This document shows positions 51,187 through 59,569 of a DNA stretch of 64,000 bases, piece after piece (the stretch's first letter is position 1; every line of letters starts with the position of its first letter). The notes under the pieces were generated by a model that searched no databases, was not told where the DNA came from, and saw nothing but the letters and a program-made list of their open reading frames with translations. Position numbers and translations under genes: made by a program. The DNA is from Bacteroidia bacterium. GTDB lineage: Bacteria; Bacteroidota; Bacteroidia; Bacteroidales; Prolixibacteraceae. The stretch covers positions 1 through 64,000 of the forward strand of contig JANYKW010000087.1 of the NCBI GenBank assembly GCA_025358025.1. Direction: 5' to 3'.

Positions 51187-52716
51187 ATGATAGATAAATT
51201 TGAAGAGCTGGAAAAAAGAAATCTTGAAGCCGAAAAGGGCGGTGGTCAGGATCGTATTGATAAACAGCATGCTGCAGGCAGAAAGACAGCAAGGGAACGA
51301 TTGCAGGATTTGGTTGATCCATATTCATTTGTGGAGTTCGACAAGTTTGTGGTGCACAGAACCCACGATTTTAACATGGATAAAACAATTATTTCCGGCG
51401 ATGGGGTTGTGACAGGATATGGCAAAATTGAGGGACGGCTGGTTTATCTTTTTGCACAGGATTTTACTGTTTTTGGCGGGACCATGAGTCGAACAAATGC
51501 CGACAAAATCATCAAGATGATGGATTTGGCTCTGAATATGGGTGCTCCTGTCATTGGTTTGAACGACTCCGGCGGGGCACGTATTCAGGAAGGAGTTCAG
51601 AGCCTGGCAGGATATGCCGATATTTTCTATCGCAATGTAATGAGCTCCGGGGTAATTCCCCAGATTTCAGCCATTTTGGGTCCTTGTGCAGGTGGTGCTG
51701 TATATTCCCCTGCGATCACCGATTTTATTGTCATGGTGAAAGAGTCAAGCTATATGTTTGTTACCGGGCCGGATGTTGTTAAGGAGGTCACCCACGAAGA
51801 GGTCACCAAAGAGGAACTCGGCGGGTCGGTTACGCACGGAAGCAAAAGCGGGGTTACCCACCTCACCGCCGACGATGATGAACATGCCATGCTGATGATA
51901 CGGGAGCTTTTCAGCTATCTTCCCTCCAACAACATGGAAGATCCTCCTTTTGCTCCAAACCTGGACGATATCCACCGCGAAGAGCCGGAACTGGATCAAC
52001 TGATTCCCGCTGATCCTAACAAACCTTACGACATGCATGAGCTGATCACCATGGTGGTTGACAACCGGAATTTCTTTGAGATACAACCTGCCTATGCTCC
52101 AAATATCCTTATAGGATTTGCCCGTCTTGGCGGACGCAGTGTTGGGATAGTTGCGAACCAGCCTGCCTTTTTGGCAGGAGTGCTTGATATTAACTCTTCG
52201 GTGAAAGCAGCACGTTTTGTCCGTTTCTGCGATGCTTTCAACATACCATTGATCACTTTCGTGGATGTGCCCGGATTCTTGCCCGGAACTGTTCAGGAGT
52301 TTGGAGGTATCATCCGGCACGGAGCCAAGTTGCTTTACGCTTTTGCCGAAGCTACCGTGCCGAAAATTACCATGATCACGCGCAAAGCTTATGGCGGTGC
52401 GTACGATGTGATGAGCAGCAAACATATTGGTGCAGATATCAACTATGCATACCCTTCAGCCGAAATTGCCGTGATGGGTGCCGATGGAGCCGTTCGGATC
52501 ATTAACAAGGATAAGCTGGATCCGGATCAGCGGGCTGCAGCTGTTGAGAATTACCGTGATACCTTCTCCAATCCATACAAAGCGGCCGAATTGGGGTACA
52601 TCGATGAGGTAATCTATCCTCGCCAAACCCGGGCCAAACTGATTCAGGCATTGGAGATGACCCAGAATAAACATAAATCAAATCCGCTCAAGAAGCACGG
52701 AAATATTCCATTATAA
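51187..52716 (+). CDS. Carboxyltransferase (acyl-CoA carboxylase beta / methylmalonyl-CoA decarboxylase alpha)
   Basis: A 509-residue carboxyltransferase: [58 protein letters not shown] and [15 protein letters not shown]. Family members use propionyl-CoA or methylmalonyl-CoA. With the two preceding subunits it likely forms a propionyl-CoA carboxylase, which fits propionate metabolism typical of Bacteroidales; an acetyl-CoA role cannot be excluded. A terminator follows. Confidence 0.93.
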   Translation: MIDKFEELEKRNLEAEKGGGQDRIDKQHAAGRKTARERLQDLVDPYSFVEFDKFVVHRTHDFNMDKTIISGDGVVTGYGKIEGRLVYLFAQDFTVFGGTMSRTNADKIIKMMDLALNMGAPVIGLNDSGGARIQEGVQSLAGYADIFYRNVMSSGVIPQISAILGPCAGGAVYSPAITDFIVMVKESSYMFVTGPDVVKEVTHEEVTKEELGGSVTHGSKSGVTHLTADDDEHAMLMIRELFSYLPSNNMEDPPFAPNLDDIHREEPELDQLIPADPNKPYDMHELITMVVDNRNFFEIQPAYAPNILIGFARLGGRSVGIVANQPAFLAGVLDINSSVKAARFVRFCDAFNIPLITFVDVPGFLPGTVQEFGGIIRHGAKLLYAFAEATVPKITMITRKAYGGAYDVMSSKHIGADINYAYPSAEIAVMGADGAVRIINKDKLDPDQRAAAVENYRDTFSNPYKAAELGYIDEVIYPRQTRAKLIQALEMTQNKHKSNPLKKHGNIPL

Positions 52717-52750
52717 AGGGAAAGGGCTGAAAATCACCCCTTTTCCTTTT
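52715..52750. terminator. Terminator between the carboxylase operon and the barrel gene
   Basis: Arms AAAGGGAAAGGG (52715-52726) and CCCTTTTCCTTT (52738-52749) pair over 12 positions with one G-U, with an 11-base loop. The left arm begins in the stop codon of the carboxyltransferase gene. The T-rich right arm suits forward transcription. Confidence 0.75.
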
Positions 52751-52754
52751 ACTC

Positions 52755-53666
52755 TCACCAGTTCAGAATACCTATTCCAATGGCAAACGGATTCATGACC
52801 GGACCTCTGCCATCCCTGAAAAACTGCGTAAAATAGTAGGTTCCGTAAAGGTTGACCCCCTTGTACCCTAAACGGGCTGTGGCTCCTCCCCTAAATGGGC
52901 TGATATTGAAATCATCGTGATCTTTGTACTTGGTGTCACCGATCTTAACTTTGGTATGTGATCCCATTTTGATTCCACCAATTACTCCCACCGACATCCA
53001 AAGACCTGAACCCCTGGGAACATGAAATTCAAGCAGAAGGGGTACTGTTAAATAGCCTGTTGACAATTTCGTTTTCTGTAAAGCCTGGTCTGTGATCGGA
53101 ACCGGGACGATGTAACCTTCTTCATTTTTTATCGTGTAATCGTTGGAGAAACGGTAATCGTTGAAGTTAAGACCCAGTCCTGTTACCATCCCAATGTTGT
53201 TTTTCTTCTCCTGTAAGCCGAAGCTAAGTTTGAATATATTGATGTTTACCTCCATCGACTTGTTGTGGTTGAGATCCATAAAATTGGGAGTATCATAGCC
53301 GGTATAATCCACATTGGCAAAAGAGTTGACCCCCAATTCAAAAATTGACCAGTGTCCCTTGAATTTTGGTGCATGACCAGTCCAGTGTTTGTATTCTTCA
53401 TCATCGAGCTGGTCATATTTGATGGAAGAACCATGGTGCCCCTCTGCTATCACGACAGTTTTGCGCCCTACTCTGATTTTTACGGTGTCTTCACGGTCTT
53501 CACTGATATCTATCGTGCTGTCTCCAATCTTTACAGCCGTTTTGTCGTCAGTCTCTACTACTGTGACCATATTTTTGCCAAGTACATTGACGCGCACTGT
53601 ATCCTGTGACCGGGAATTCAATCCCAAAACCAGCGTAAGCAGAACAAAAAGATAAATTACTTTCAT
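52755..53666 (-). CDS. Outer-membrane beta-barrel protein, sigma operon
   Basis: A 303-residue protein with a signal peptide, a repeated acidic strand region (VRVNVLGKNMVTVVETDDKT, KIGDSTIDIS, VKIRVGRKTVVIAEG at residues 24-75) and a barrel domain similar to PorT-like proteins (YLTVPLLLEFHVPRGSGLWMSVGVIGG, RLGYKGVNLYGTYYFTQFF). It follows the ECF sigma and anti-sigma genes on the same strand and is the likely envelope target or partner of that system. The function of the N-terminal extension is unknown. Confidence 0.8.
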   Translation of the reverse strand: MKVIYLFVLLTLVLGLNSRSQDTVRVNVLGKNMVTVVETDDKTAVKIGDSTIDISEDREDTVKIRVGRKTVVIAEGHHGSSIKYDQLDDEEYKHWTGHAPKFKGHWSIFELGVNSFANVDYTGYDTPNFMDLNHNKSMEVNINIFKLSFGLQEKKNNIGMVTGLGLNFNDYRFSNDYTIKNEEGYIVPVPITDQALQKTKLSTGYLTVPLLLEFHVPRGSGLWMSVGVIGGIKMGSHTKVKIGDTKYKDHDDFNISPFRGGATARLGYKGVNLYGTYYFTQFFRDGRGPVMNPFAIGIGILNW

Positions 53667-53707
53667 AAGATATAAAGATTGAAAAGTTTATAATATTTAT
53701 AATGTTT

Positions 53708-53736
53708 GAAAAGTTTGAAAACCCTTCAAACTTTTC
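53708..53736 (-). promoter_or_regulatory. Hairpin between anti-sigma and barrel genes
   Basis: Perfect 12-base arms GAAAAGTTTGAA (53708-53719) and TTCAAACTTTTC (53725-53736) around five bases, without a T run on the minus strand. Two more GAAAAGTT copies flank it. It may be an attenuator or processing signal that lowers expression of the barrel gene. Confidence 0.5.
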
Positions 53737-53767
53737 CCTAAGACGTTCAACCCCTTGAAAAGTTACA

Positions 53768-54796
53768 TTATTGGTTTACAGGGATAGAGAATGCGAGTAT
53801 TTGGGTATTGAATGAGATCGATTTCAGTCGGCCGTCTTTGCCTTTTTTCCCTGTTAAGTGATTCCCCGGTATGTAGGAAAAGAGGCGCAATCCGGCGACT
53901 TTAAACTCCTCCCTGGTAAACACTTCTTTCGGCTGACCTGCCTTCAATTCCTGAAGCTTGATGTTGAAGAATTCAGTTAGCGGGATATCGCCGGAAGCAT
54001 AGTACACCGGAGCGGATCTCCTGATAAGTGTCAGATCAGCAAACTCCGGCGCATTGGATGTTACAGCAATTAATTTTGGTTCCATTTTGCCGATTGGAAC
54101 AAATGTGCGGGTTTCTGCCAGTAACGGCTCCGCTGTAGGATGCTTTGATATTCTTCCCGCACCAGGGGCGGCTGCAGGCATTTTACGGGTTTTAATTTTT
54201 TCTGCCGGAAAATTTGAAGGTTTACCAGCCGTAATTGGTAAGCTTACCGGATCATTTTTCTGAACTGTGACCTTAGATTCGGTTGTCAACGCGGAAGATG
54301 TCTCCTCTTTTTTTAATGATGGAGAAAAGATGAAGAAGGCAAGCATCAGAATGGCTGCCACAGCAGCAATCCTGATCCCGTTAGCCAAGGGCATTGATTT
54401 TCTTTTCAAACGGTTTTTATCAGGAAAATGAATTTTGAGATCCGGCTGCAGCTTCGTGCTGCCAAGGATATTCATTAATTTCCGGGAATCGGGTTTGTTT
54501 TCAATCCATCTTTCGAACTGATTCCTTTCTCCCTCCGCAAGATCTCCTTCCAGGGCTGCGAGTGCGGTCGATTCCAGCATAGCAGGGTCTTCGTACAAGA
54601 CTTTTTTCAACCGCTCTTTATGAGGGAAAGAAGGATGTATTTCCGCTTTAAGTGCAGGTATATACCCTTCCAGCCCGCCTGCCAGATCAGGATTTACTAT
54701 CAAAAATTGCCGAACCATTTCCTTCTGCACCGGATCGAGTTTTTCCTCCAGATAGTCGAGGAACCAGATTTCATAATTGTCACTTGTTATCATCAT
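53768..54796 (-). CDS. Anti-sigma-factor-like single-pass membrane protein
   Basis: A 342-residue protein: cytoplasmic N-terminus (YEIWFLDYLEEKLDPVQKEMVRQFL opening like anti-sigma proteins), one membrane helix at about 140-160 (IRIAAVAAILMLAFFIFS) and a C-terminal periplasmic part with Pro/Ala/Lys linker. Its start overlaps the sigma gene stop by 4 bases (ATGA), which supports a sigma/anti-sigma pair. No classical zinc motif (HxxxCxxC) is seen, so it is a non-zinc or divergent type. Confidence 0.8.
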   Translation of the reverse strand: MMITSDNYEIWFLDYLEEKLDPVQKEMVRQFLIVNPDLAGGLEGYIPALKAEIHPSFPHKERLKKVLYEDPAMLESTALAALEGDLAEGERNQFERWIENKPDSRKLMNILGSTKLQPDLKIHFPDKNRLKRKSMPLANGIRIAAVAAILMLAFFIFSPSLKKEETSSALTTESKVTVQKNDPVSLPITAGKPSNFPAEKIKTRKMPAAAPGAGRISKHPTAEPLLAETRTFVPIGKMEPKLIAVTSNAPEFADLTLIRRSAPVYYASGDIPLTEFFNIKLQELKAGQPKEVFTREEFKVAGLRLFSYIPGNHLTGKKGKDGRLKSISFNTQILAFSIPVNQ

Positions 54797-55278
54797 ATAA
54801 GCACATCAATTGTCCCGATATAATTTTTCAGAAAGATCCGGGACCGGTATATATATACTTTAACCTGTGCTTCGGAAAGACCTGTAATTTCCCCGATTTC
54901 ACGGTAGGAATATCCTTCATAATCGCGAAGCAACAATACCGATTTCTGAATTTCCGGAAGTTGGTCAACTGCCCTGTTCAGGATCTCCTGTACATCACTG
55001 TAGCCCTGCTCGGAAATATTCTCAGAAAATTTCCGGGACTCGACCAGAATCTCCTTTCGCAATTTTCTTATCCCATCAATCATGGAGTGGTGAGCCGTAG
55101 TGAAAAGCCAAGCCTTTACCTTGAGCGAATCAACCTGATTGCGGTGAATCCAAAGCTTCTCATAACAATCCTGTACAATGTCCTGTGCAGACATTGTATT
55201 CCCCAGATTCTTCAGGGAAAACCGGTAGAGGGCATCCGCCCATGCATCAACAGCCTGGTTGTAATCGGCAATGGTCAT
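54793..55278 (-). CDS. ECF-type RNA polymerase sigma factor
   Basis: A 161-residue sigma-70 factor with region 2 (AQDIVQDCYEKLWIH, KAWLFTTAHHSMID) and region 4 helix-turn-helix (LPEIQKSVLLLRDYEGYSYREIGEITGLSEAQVKVYIYRSR). It directs transcription of envelope genes, presumably including the downstream barrel gene, under control of the membrane anti-sigma factor. First gene of the reverse operon. Confidence 0.93.
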   Translation of the reverse strand: MTIADYNQAVDAWADALYRFSLKNLGNTMSAQDIVQDCYEKLWIHRNQVDSLKVKAWLFTTAHHSMIDGIRKLRKEILVESRKFSENISEQGYSDVQEILNRAVDQLPEIQKSVLLLRDYEGYSYREIGEITGLSEAQVKVYIYRSRIFLKNYIGTIDVLI

Positions 55279-55517
55279 CGTCAGGTATCCGTGTTTTGCA
55301 ATAAGACGATCAACTGTTCAAAAAGTTACAGTGGCATGTTTTTTGTAATGATATTTATTAAACTGCAGAGGTTATAAGAAACCTTTTTGTTTTATATTCG
55401 TCTCAATATAAAAGTTAAATATGCTGAAATAGACTTAAAGGGAATTAAAAAATTAGCCAATAGTTTCAGCAGTTTTGTGAATATCGTATTTTTGTCGTCT
55501 GGTTTAAATTCAAGTAC

Positions 55518-57068
55518 ATGAAGATTAATAAAGTTGGGAGTCTAATTCTTTGGTCTATAGTAATATTGGCAATCTTTGCCCAATGCAGAAAAGAGGCATT
55601 GATGCCGACACCTGAGGTTCCGGTTGATCCGCCAGTTACTCCGTCAGTGATTCCACCAGCCAAAGAGGTGAATACATTTGTCTGGAGTTATATGCATGAT
55701 GTGTACCTGTGGAACGACAGTGTAGGTAATCTAACCAACACATATTACCAGCCTTTGACAACAAGTAGTCCAAATTATAAAAGGAATTTGGACAGTTTAA
55801 ACTTTTTCCTTAACAAGTTTAGCGATCCCAATGTGCTCTTTAATAATGTTTTGTATAAAAAAGGGGTAGTTGACAAATGGTCGTTTATTCAGGATTATTC
55901 AGTTATAGTAGATTGGATAACCGGTACTTCAAATTCGATGGGATACGATATCCGTCCATATTATATGTCAAGTGGTTCTACCGATATTCTGGAAGTGGTC
56001 CGTTATGTTATAAAAGATTCTCCTGCCGATTTGGCCGGAATTCAAAGAGGTGATATTTTCACCAAGGTAGATGGCGTACAATTGACGGCATCCAACTACC
56101 AAACTTTAACGAGCAAGGCAACTATGACGATTTCTTTAGCTAGTCTGGTCAATGGGGCTTATCAGTTAACTGGCAAAACTTCGACCATGACTGCAGTTAA
56201 AATTACAGAAGATCCAATATTTTTAAATAAAGTAATCACATCGAACGGAACAAAAATAGGTTATCTTGTTTACAATGGATTTATTTCAGGGAACGATCCG
56301 CTCATTGCCAACGATAATAGCCGAAAATTTGATATAGAGCTAAATGGTGTTTTTCAAAAATTTAAGACGGATGGAGTTAGTAAACTCATTCTTGATTTGA
56401 GGTATAATGGCGGTGGTGATGTTGAAACCGCTATTTATTTGGCCAGCATGATTTATACAACCAATACCACCAAATTATTTACAAAAAGCATTTTCAACGC
56501 CATACTTACATCCTATTATACCAGTAAATACGGCAGCTCTGTCTTTTTAGACAATTTTGCAGACAAGATAAATTCAACCACCATTGGTTGCCTTAATCTT
56601 ACAGATATTAGTTTTATCGTTTCTGATGAGACCGCCTCTGCAAGCGAATTGTTGATTAATGGACTCCGACCCTACATGAATGTTAAATTGATAGGAACGA
56701 CTACTTATGGTAAATATGTTGCATCCAGTACCTACCGTGATTACGATCAGAACGGGGTACTGGTTACTACGCACAATTATGCCTTACAGCCAATTGTTGC
56801 CAAATATGCAAACTCATTGAATGTGACAGGTTTTGTAAAAGGATTTACACCTGATATTGAAGTAAAAGGGATTGGTAATATGCTCCCATTGGGTGATGAA
56901 AATGAAACATTGCTGAACATTGCACTGGGTAATTTAAATAAATCATTACCCCTTAATTTAGGAAACCCTATAAACAATTTGCTTGCTGTTCCAGTATCAA
57001 AATTGCAGAATCCATTTGCTTTTGACATGTTCATTGATCAGCAAAAATTTCAACGCAGGGCTAAATAG
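55518..57068 (+). CDS. S41-family peptidase, lipoprotein
   Basis: A 516-residue lipoprotein (signal with FAQCRKE), then a Pro-rich linker (about 30-50), an N-terminal helical domain (FVWSYMHDVYLWND), a PDZ domain (DSPADLAGIQRGDIFTKVDG) and a tail-specific-protease catalytic domain with KLILDLRYNGGGD and the Ser of DETASASELL; Lys follows in TYGKYVAS. It cleaves C-terminal ends of periplasmic or surface proteins. No partner gene visible apart from the nearby second S41 gene. Confidence 0.9.
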   Translation: MKINKVGSLILWSIVILAIFAQCRKEALMPTPEVPVDPPVTPSVIPPAKEVNTFVWSYMHDVYLWNDSVGNLTNTYYQPLTTSSPNYKRNLDSLNFFLNKFSDPNVLFNNVLYKKGVVDKWSFIQDYSVIVDWITGTSNSMGYDIRPYYMSSGSTDILEVVRYVIKDSPADLAGIQRGDIFTKVDGVQLTASNYQTLTSKATMTISLASLVNGAYQLTGKTSTMTAVKITEDPIFLNKVITSNGTKIGYLVYNGFISGNDPLIANDNSRKFDIELNGVFQKFKTDGVSKLILDLRYNGGGDVETAIYLASMIYTTNTTKLFTKSIFNAILTSYYTSKYGSSVFLDNFADKINSTTIGCLNLTDISFIVSDETASASELLINGLRPYMNVKLIGTTTYGKYVASSTYRDYDQNGVLVTTHNYALQPIVAKYANSLNVTGFVKGFTPDIEVKGIGNMLPLGDENETLLNIALGNLNKSLPLNLGNPINNLLAVPVSKLQNPFAFDMFIDQQKFQRRAK

Positions 57069-57095
57069 TTAGTTAATTTCTTATCTAAGATGCAA

Positions 57096-57103
57096 TATAT
57101 TTG
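57096..57103 (+). promoter_or_regulatory. Possible -7 element before the dCMP deaminase gene
   Basis: TATATTTG matches TAnnTTTG, 56 bases before the start codon; the spacing is long but tolerable. No distinct -33 element. Confidence 0.35.
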
Positions 57104-57159
57104 AAAAACTATCATTCATTTTAGGTGCCCATGTTTTTTATCTATATCTACGCTAATTT

Positions 57160-57573
57160 ATGACCGATAAACAATTGAAACTCGATGAGCGCTACCTGAA
57201 AATGGCCTCAATATGGGCAGAAAATTCATATTGCACCCGACGTCAGGTAGGGGCTTTGCTAATTAAAAATAAAATGATTATTTCAGATGGTTACAATGGT
57301 ACACCATCCGGATTTGAAAATATTTGTGAGGATGAGAATGGCAAGACTAAGCCGTATGTTCTTCATGCTGAGGCTAATGCAATAACTAAAATTGCCAAAT
57401 CACACAATAGCAGTGATGGAGCAACGCTATATGTAACCTCCTCACCATGTATCGAATGTGCCAAGCTTATTATACAGGCAGGTATTAGAAGAGTAGTATT
57501 CTCTGAGCCATATCACATGAACGATGGCATTGAGTTGTTGGAAAGAGCTAAAATTGAGGTGGTAAAAATATAG
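57160..57573 (+). CDS. dCMP deaminase family protein
   Basis: A 137-residue zinc-dependent deaminase: His69-Ala-Glu71 and the CIEC pair (Cys97, Cys100) bind zinc and water. ENSYCTRRQVGALLIKN and GYNGTPSG are the nucleotide-binding elements of the dCMP deaminase/ComEB group. It would make dUMP from dCMP. It ends 15 bases before ctp and is probably in one transcript with it. Confidence 0.92.
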   Translation: MTDKQLKLDERYLKMASIWAENSYCTRRQVGALLIKNKMIISDGYNGTPSGFENICEDENGKTKPYVLHAEANAITKIAKSHNSSDGATLYVTSSPCIECAKLIIQAGIRRVVFSEPYHMNDGIELLERAKIEVVKI

Positions 57574-57588
57574 TATACAATTAGTTAA

Positions 57589-59217
57589 ATGGAAAATAAC
57601 AATAGAAAACTTTCGACCTGGATGCCGGTAATAATCTCGATAACGCTGATATTTGGGGTTTGGCTCGGAATTAAATTGCAGAACAGAAAACTGAGTGCCA
57701 TGTTACCAAGCCATATAAGCAGCAAAAGCAAGTTGGATCTTGTCATGAATCTGGTCGAAGGGAATTATGTAGATACAGTCAATTCAAAGAAAATGGTTGA
57801 AGAGGCTATACCGGAAATACTGAAACAATTGGATCCTCATACAACTTACATCCCTGCCAAAGATATGCAGGAAGTTTCGGAAGGGATGTCAGGTAATTTT
57901 GGTGGTATTGGCGTTCAATTCTCCATCCAGAATGATACTGTTATGGTGATCGATGTGATATCGGGAGGACCTTCGCAGAAGTTAGGCATTCAGGCCGGCG
58001 ACAGGATTGTTCGGGTGGACGATTCGACATTGGTAGGTAAAAATGTTAAGAACGAACTGGTATTTAAAAAACTTCGCGGGCCCAAGGGCACCAAAGTAAA
58101 GGTGGGCGTCTGGCGTAAGGGCTTGCCTGATCTGCTTAATTTTGACATTTCCAGGGGTGAAATACCAATATACAGTGTGGATGTATCTTACATGATTGAC
58201 GATAAAACCGGTTACCTGAAAGTGGGTCGATTTGCTGAGCGGACCTATGAGGAATTTATGGCAGCTCTGGCCAAATTAGAGCGCGGGGGAGCCCAGCAAA
58301 TGATCATAGACCTTCGTGGAAATCCAGGAGGCTATCTCAGTTCCGTAATCCATATGGTGAGTGAAATTCTTGACAAAGATGAGCTCATCGTATATACGGC
58401 AGGCAGAACTCAACCGAAAAGAGAGTCTATAACAGAAAACCGTGGTAAATATTTTGGTAAAAATGTGGTGGTACTCGTTGATGAATTCTCAGCTTCAGCC
58501 AGTGAAATTTTTGCCGGAGCTATACAGGATAACGATCGTGGAACAATTATTGGGAGAAGAACTTTCGGAAAGGGCCTGGTCCAGGAGCAGATTCCTTTCT
58601 ACGACGGTTCTGCCATACGACTTACTGTGGCCAGGTATTATACGCCATCGGGCCGGTGCATTCAGAAATCCTATCTGAAAGGAACAGACGAGTATTATGC
58701 AGACATAACAAGACGTTATGTGCATGGTGAATTTGAGCAAAAAGACAGCATTCACCAGGCAGACACGGTGAAGTATTTCACACGGTTGAAACGTGTCGTT
58801 TTTGGCGGTGGAGGTATTATGCCAGATATTTTTGTCCCTGCTGATACTACCGGGAACTCATCCTACCTTTTTAAGATTATGCAAAAGGGTCTTGTTTACC
58901 AGTATGCATTCGAATATGCTGACAGGCACAGGGCGGAGCTAGCTCATCTGAAATCCGGAGCCGAATTCTCAGATCTTCTGCACAATAGAAATATACTGAA
59001 TGAATTTACCCAATATGCTGTTAAAAATGGAATTCCAACCAATGAAGCGGGAATAAAGAGATCCGGGAGAATTATTGAAACGCAATTAATGGCCTATATA
59101 GCAAGAAATATCATTGGTGAAGAGGGGTTCTACAGTATAATCAGCAGGGTAGACAATACCTTGCTGGAAGCTGTAAAAACAATTAACAGCAAGGATAAAC
59201 TTGTCAGTGTAAAATAG
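57589..59217 (+). CDS. C-terminal processing peptidase (S41A, CtpA-like)
   Basis: A 542-residue protein with an N-terminal membrane helix (VIISITLIFGVWLGI), a PDZ domain (GGPSQKLGIQAGDRIVRVDD) and the S41 catalytic core: GYLKVGRF, MIIDLRGNPGGYL, Ser in DEFSASASEIFAGA and Lys in RTFGKGLVQ. The C-terminus of about 150 residues is helical. It degrades or trims periplasmic proteins. Ends in a strong bidirectional terminator. Confidence 0.94.
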   Translation: MENNNRKLSTWMPVIISITLIFGVWLGIKLQNRKLSAMLPSHISSKSKLDLVMNLVEGNYVDTVNSKKMVEEAIPEILKQLDPHTTYIPAKDMQEVSEGMSGNFGGIGVQFSIQNDTVMVIDVISGGPSQKLGIQAGDRIVRVDDSTLVGKNVKNELVFKKLRGPKGTKVKVGVWRKGLPDLLNFDISRGEIPIYSVDVSYMIDDKTGYLKVGRFAERTYEEFMAALAKLERGGAQQMIIDLRGNPGGYLSSVIHMVSEILDKDELIVYTAGRTQPKRESITENRGKYFGKNVVVLVDEFSASASEIFAGAIQDNDRGTIIGRRTFGKGLVQEQIPFYDGSAIRLTVARYYTPSGRCIQKSYLKGTDEYYADITRRYVHGEFEQKDSIHQADTVKYFTRLKRVVFGGGGIMPDIFVPADTTGNSSYLFKIMQKGLVYQYAFEYADRHRAELAHLKSGAEFSDLLHNRNILNEFTQYAVKNGIPTNEAGIKRSGRIIETQLMAYIARNIIGEEGFYSIISRVDNTLLEAVKTINSKDKLVSVK

Positions 59218-59230
59218 TTTTGACATAGAT

Positions 59231-59270
59231 AAAAAAAAGAAGGATGAGTCAGCTCATCCTTCTTTTTTTT
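59231..59270. terminator. Bidirectional terminator
   Basis: Perfect 18-base arms AAAAAAAAGAAGGATGAG and CTCATCCTTCTTTTTTTT around TCAG. It ends the ctp operon forward and abuts the stop of the reverse gene at 59270. Confidence 0.92.
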
Positions 59271-59551
59271 TATTTTACCAGACTTTCCAGTCTTTTGTAT
59301 GCTTCGTTTACACCCGCAACATATTCTTTCTTCAATTCCTGGTAAAAAGCCCTAACCAGTTTGGGATTATCCTTCCCGTCCGGGTTGTTGATTTTGTCTA
59401 CGGTACTGTTGTGAAGGATTACGATTTCATCTATCACTGCCATCGCCTCCATCTCCTTGCCGTTGAATGTTTGAACGAAATCGATACAATCACCGATCAT
59501 TTGGGAAGATAGAAATTCTATCTCCTTTTTAAGTTGTCTGATACTTGCCAT
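59270..59551 (-). CDS. Small conserved helical protein, function unknown
   Basis: A 93-residue, all-helical, acidic protein (IRQLKKEIEFLSSQMIGDCIDFVQTF, AMAVIDEIVILHNSTVDKIN, VRAFYQELKKEYVAGVNEAY). No signal peptide or membrane segment. I know this type as a short Bacteroidota protein of unknown role. It starts 18 bases after the Ig-like lipoprotein gene ends and is likely in its operon. Confidence 0.75.
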   Translation of the reverse strand: MASIRQLKKEIEFLSSQMIGDCIDFVQTFNGKEMEAMAVIDEIVILHNSTVDKINNPDGKDNPKLVRAFYQELKKEYVAGVNEAYKRLESLVK

Positions 59552-59569
59552 AATATAATAATGAATTGG

